From an uncultured Actinoplanes sp. (GTDB taxonomy: Bacteria > Actinomycetota > Actinomycetes > Mycobacteriales > Micromonosporaceae): a stretch of 7,604 nt of DNA. Both the position numbers and the translations under genes were made by a program. The stretch covers positions 1-7,604 of the forward strand of contig CAKUMG010000249.1 of NCBI GenBank assembly GCA_934667465.1. The letters are read 5' to 3'. The notes below the pieces were generated by a model. It ran no database searches, was not told the origin of the DNA, and worked only from the letters and a program-made list of their open reading frames with translations. Positions 5,515 through 7,604 of this stretch are shown here, one piece after another. The first letter of the stretch is position 1. Every line of letters begins with the position of its first letter.

Positions 5515-6173
5515 CCGAGACCCTCCGGGTCGTCCTCGCCGACGACGAGGCCCTGATCCGTACGGCCATCGACGCGATCCTGCGTCCCGTCGCCGACATC
5601 GAGCTGATCGCCCAGGCGGCGGACGGGCGCGCCGCCGTCGACCTGGTCACCCGGCACCGGCCCGACGTGGTGCTGCTGGACATCCAGATGCCGGTCCTCG
5701 ACGGCCTGGGCGCGCTGCTCGAGATCCGCCGGCTCACTCCGGCCGTACGCATCGTGGTCCTGACCACGTTCGGCGAGAACGAGTACGTCGCCCGCGCCCT
5801 CGCGGACGGTGCCGCCGGCTTCCTGCTCAAGGAGTCGGCCGCCGACGAGCTCGCCTACGCCATCCGCGCGGTCGCGGGCGGCAACGCGTACCTCTCCCCG
5901 AAGGTCACCCGCCAGGTCCTCGACAGGTTGCCGGCCGCCGCCGCCCGCCCCGAGGAGGACCTGGCCAAGGTCGCGATGCTGAGTGAGCGCGAGCGCGAGG
6001 TGCTGATCCTGCTCGCGCAGGGGCTGTCCAACGCCGAGATCGCCCGCCAGCTCTTCGTCTCCGAGGGCACGATCAAGACGCATGTCTACCGGCTGTTCGC
6101 GAAGCTCGGCTCGGAGAACCGGGTGCAGGCCGCGATGCTCGCTCAGCGCGCCGGCCTGCTCGGCACTTCATAA
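5511..6173 (+). CDS. NarL/FixJ-family response regulator
   Basis: The 220-residue protein has a receiver domain (about 5-122) and a LuxR-type HTH (about 155-215). Receiver residues are all present: acidic pocket Asp11/Asp12 (LADDEAL), phospho-acceptor Asp57 (VVLLDIQMPVLDG), Thr85 (VLTTF) and Lys107 (FLLKESA). The output domain reads LSEREREVLILLAQGLSNAE followed by IARQLFVSEGTIKTHVYRLFAKLG, a standard four-helix DNA-binding unit. The ATG at 5511 overlaps the kinase stop (ATGA) and is preceded by GAGGAG at 5497-5502, eight bases upstream. It is phosphorylated by the adjacent kinase and then binds DNA as a dimer. Its targets are not visible here; autoregulation of its own operon is common for the family. 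The gene looks fully intact. Confidence 0.95.
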   Translation: MTETLRVVLADDEALIRTAIDAILRPVADIELIAQAADGRAAVDLVTRHRPDVVLLDIQMPVLDGLGALLEIRRLTPAVRIVVLTTFGENEYVARALADGAAGFLLKESAADELAYAIRAVAGGNAYLSPKVTRQVLDRLPAAAARPEEDLAKVAMLSEREREVLILLAQGLSNAEIARQLFVSEGTIKTHVYRLFAKLGSENRVQAAMLAQRAGLLGTS

Positions 6174-6476
6174 ACCCCTTCCGCGGTACGTGGATCCGGG
6201 CGCCCTCGCAGCGCCGGCGGCCCGGCCCTTTGCCGTGCCGGTGTCGCGGTCCCTTTGCCGTGCCGGCGTGCTGCGGCGTCTGACGGCCCGGCCCCTTGCC
6301 GTGCCGGCTGCGCGGCGTCTTACGGCCCGGCGGCTTCGCGGGGCCGGCGTGCCGGGGTGCAGCGCCTGCGCGGTGCCGCGGCCGCTGCGGGGTCGGTCCA
6401 CGGGGGAGACCGGGCTCGCCGGGCGGCATGCCCCTGCCGTCCGATGACCGTCGCGCCGTCCGGGCGGAGGTGCGCG
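6174..6476. other. Gene-free region between convergent genes
   Basis: These 303 bases separate the response regulator (plus) from the zinc-ribbon protein (minus). No protein-like frame is visible on either strand; the open frames are extensions of antisense shadows made of repeats of arginine, alanine, glycine and proline. The left half holds the imperfect tandem repeats listed separately. The right half (about 6360-6476) is GC-rich sequence in which nothing specific was recognised. No T-tract terminator follows either stop codon. Confidence 0.7.
6211..6347. repeat. Imperfect tandem repeats of about 40 bp with hairpin potential
   Basis: The core CCCTTTGCCGTGCCGG occurs at 6226-6241 and 6251-6266, and with one change (CCCCTTGCCGTGCCGG) at 6292-6307. 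A decayed copy (CGGCTTCGCGGGGCCGG) lies at 6331-6347. Copies two and three are full units of 41 and 39 bp: the core is followed by a TGCGGCGTCTGACGGCCCGG-like segment (GCGGCGTCTTACGGCCCGG in copy three). Copy one is cut to 25 bp. Where CCGG precedes the core, CCGGC and GCCGG can pair as a 5-bp stem with a 10-base loop (copies one and three). The array lies just downstream of both convergent genes, so it could help stop transcription or be a small decayed repeat family. Confidence 0.65.
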
Positions 6477-7511
6477 TCAGCAGGCGGAGGGCGGGCCCGA
6501 GCTGCGGACGATGCGGTAGCCGTCGCTGCGGGCGCGCAGGGTGTAGTCGAGTTCCCAGCGGGTGCACGTCTGGCCCGGGTCGGAGCGCGGGCCCATGCCT
6601 GCCTGCTGCCTGCTGCGGAACGTGACGTGGGCGCGCAGGGTGGAGCCCTTGCCGGTGAGCGACCACAGGGTGACGTCGTCGTCCCGGGTGGTCGAGGTGT
6701 CGTCGGCGAGCGCCTGCATCTCGCGCGGGCTCGCGGGGTCCACGACGCCGGAGGGGTCCAGCACGCTCGCGACGAGGTCCATGTCGTGCGCGTTGATCCC
6801 GGTGAAGTACGTGTCCAGCATCGCCGCCACGTCCTGAGCGCGCGGGTCGGTGAGACCATTGTCGATGGTCACCATGCCGACCCGGTCCAGCCGGGTCACC
6901 GGGGGCGGCTCCTGCCCGGGCTCGGCCTCGGTCAGCGGCTCCGCGGGCGGCACCGTCGTGGTGATCGGCGCCGGGACGGCGGGAGCGGGCTCGGCCGGGG
7001 TGAGACCGGTCGGAGCCGGCTGGGCAGGTTGGGCCGGTTGGGTCGGGTCGGCGGGGGCGGCGACCTGGGTGGCGGGGGCGGCCGGGCCGGTCACGGTGTC
7101 GTCGGAGCGGAGGGTGGACGCGGCCAGGAAACCGGCGGCTACGACGATCGCGGTCACGGCGGCGACAGCCAGCCAGCCGTACGGGTGCCGGCGCGTCGCG
7201 GAGCGCGTGTAGGTCAACGACCCGGGTGCCGGTCCCGTGCCGGCCGGTGAGGTGGGCGGCGTGCCGAAGCCGGCCGAGCTGTACTCCGAGTACGTCCGCG
7301 TCTCGGCCCCGGCCTGCGGGATCGGCTGGGTCGCCGGCTCGGTGGGTGCGGCGTACGGTGTCGCGGCGAAGGTGGCGTAGGGCGGGACGGCGCCCGCCGG
7401 GGGAGCGTTCACGACTCCCGGCATCGGGGTCGCACCCCTCGGTTGTCCGCACACCCGGCAGGCCGTCGCCACGTCGAGGCCGCCGGCACCGCACATCTGA
7501 CACGTCCACAT
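6477..7511 (-). CDS. Zinc-ribbon, single-helix membrane protein with extracytoplasmic NTF2-like domain
   Basis: The 344-residue product begins MWTCQMCGAG with a second CRVCGQ, giving a four-cysteine zinc ribbon (Cys4, Cys7, Cys18, Cys21). A Pro/Ala/Tyr-rich low-complexity stretch (27-107) leads to RRHP and one membrane helix at about 111-132 (YGWLAVAAVTAIVVAAGFLA). Outside follows a Pro/Ala/Thr linker (about 138-205, with PAQPAQPAP repeats). The C-terminal domain (about 212-340) has a long helix AQDVAAMLDTYFTGINAHDM and strands ending ELDYTLRARSDGYRIVRSS, an NTF2/SnoaL-like pattern. Cys316 and the terminal Cys344 could form a disulfide. Topology is cytoplasmic ribbon and exported NTF2-like domain. 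The ATG at 7511 has only a weak GGA upstream. No enzymatic function is assigned; a scaffolding or envelope-signalling role is speculation. The gene converges on the two-component operon. Confidence 0.88.
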   Translation of the reverse strand: MWTCQMCGAGGLDVATACRVCGQPRGATPMPGVVNAPPAGAVPPYATFAATPYAAPTEPATQPIPQAGAETRTYSEYSSAGFGTPPTSPAGTGPAPGSLTYTRSATRRHPYGWLAVAAVTAIVVAAGFLAASTLRSDDTVTGPAAPATQVAAPADPTQPAQPAQPAPTGLTPAEPAPAVPAPITTTVPPAEPLTEAEPGQEPPPVTRLDRVGMVTIDNGLTDPRAQDVAAMLDTYFTGINAHDMDLVASVLDPSGVVDPASPREMQALADDTSTTRDDDVTLWSLTGKGSTLRAHVTFRSRQQAGMGPRSDPGQTCTRWELDYTLRARSDGYRIVRSSGPPSAC

Positions 7512-7568
7512 CGATCCGATGGTGCCAAGCCCGGACGCGGAACAGGCACCTCGGAAACGGCGCGGTAC

Positions 7569-7581
7569 CCCGATGATCGGG
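7569..7581. promoter_or_regulatory. Perfect 13-bp palindrome upstream of the zinc-ribbon gene
   Basis: CCCGAT, a single G, and ATCGGG form a perfect inverted repeat centred at 7575, 58 to 70 bases upstream of the zinc-ribbon gene start. It could be an operator for this gene or for a divergent gene beyond the edge, or a short hairpin. The rest of 7512-7604 shows no clear promoter boxes. Confidence 0.35.
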
Positions 7582-7604
7582 TGGCGAGCCGCGCCGCCCG
7601 GTCC

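Noticed and set aside
6226..6347. Repeats as a CRISPR array
   Set aside because: Units are 25, 41 and 39 bp with similarity running through the whole unit, so there are no unique spacers. No cas gene is nearby.
6073..7509. Minus-strand open frame of 478 codons crossing the repeat region
   Set aside because: It is frame-shifted relative to the zinc-ribbon gene and encodes Arg/Pro/Gly-rich sequence. Its GTAKGP-like repeats only reflect the DNA repeats at 6211-6347.

Overview
The window is a stretch of very GC-rich chromosome with near-exclusive G/C third positions, GTG as well as ATG starts, and 4-base stop/start overlaps. This points to a high-GC actinobacterium. Gene content (GlxA-type regulator, F420-type split-barrel oxidoreductase, DesK/NarL-type two-component pair, zinc-ribbon/membrane/NTF2-like protein) would suit Micromonosporaceae such as Actinoplanes, but that genus-level placement is inference. 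No tRNA, rRNA, CRISPR array, insertion sequence or phage gene is visible.

Left part (1-1266): the 5' end of a GlxA-type regulator runs leftward off the window edge. It is divergent from a stand-alone DJ-1/PfpI protein (302-955), which carries a small beta-rich protein (952-1266) on the same transcript with a GTGA overlap. A 7-bp inverted repeat lies between the divergent genes. A hairpin at 1266-1298 separates this pair from the next, convergent gene.

Middle part (1325-3581): an EHN-type epoxide hydrolase on the minus strand is divergent from a TetR-family repressor. The repressor overlaps a split-barrel (PPOX/F420-type) protein by ATGA. The 74-bp gap between hydrolase and repressor is an AT-rich island. 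Its two-tier dyad is centred at 2513 and sits on the -35 boxes of both proposed divergent promoters. Spacing suggests that both mRNAs may be leaderless. The simplest reading is one regulon: TetR represses itself, the split-barrel protein and the epoxide hydrolase until a ligand, perhaps a hydrophobic or epoxide-type compound, releases it.

Right part (3704-6173): a three-gene operon encodes a small two-helix membrane protein, a histidine kinase and a NarL/FixJ response regulator, joined by GTGA and ATGA overlaps. The kinase is the most unusual gene here. After a normal HisKA_3/HATPase core it continues through a Pro/Ala linker and an extra membrane helix into a cysteine-containing, apparently extracytoplasmic domain that resembles the SmpA/BamE fold. 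The sensor may therefore sit at the C-terminus.

The operon converges on a zinc-ribbon/single-helix/NTF2-like membrane protein (6477-7511, minus). Between them lie about 300 bp without a gene, holding imperfect tandem repeats of about 40 bp with hairpin potential. The last 93 bp hold the 5' leader of the zinc-ribbon gene and a perfect 13-bp palindrome.
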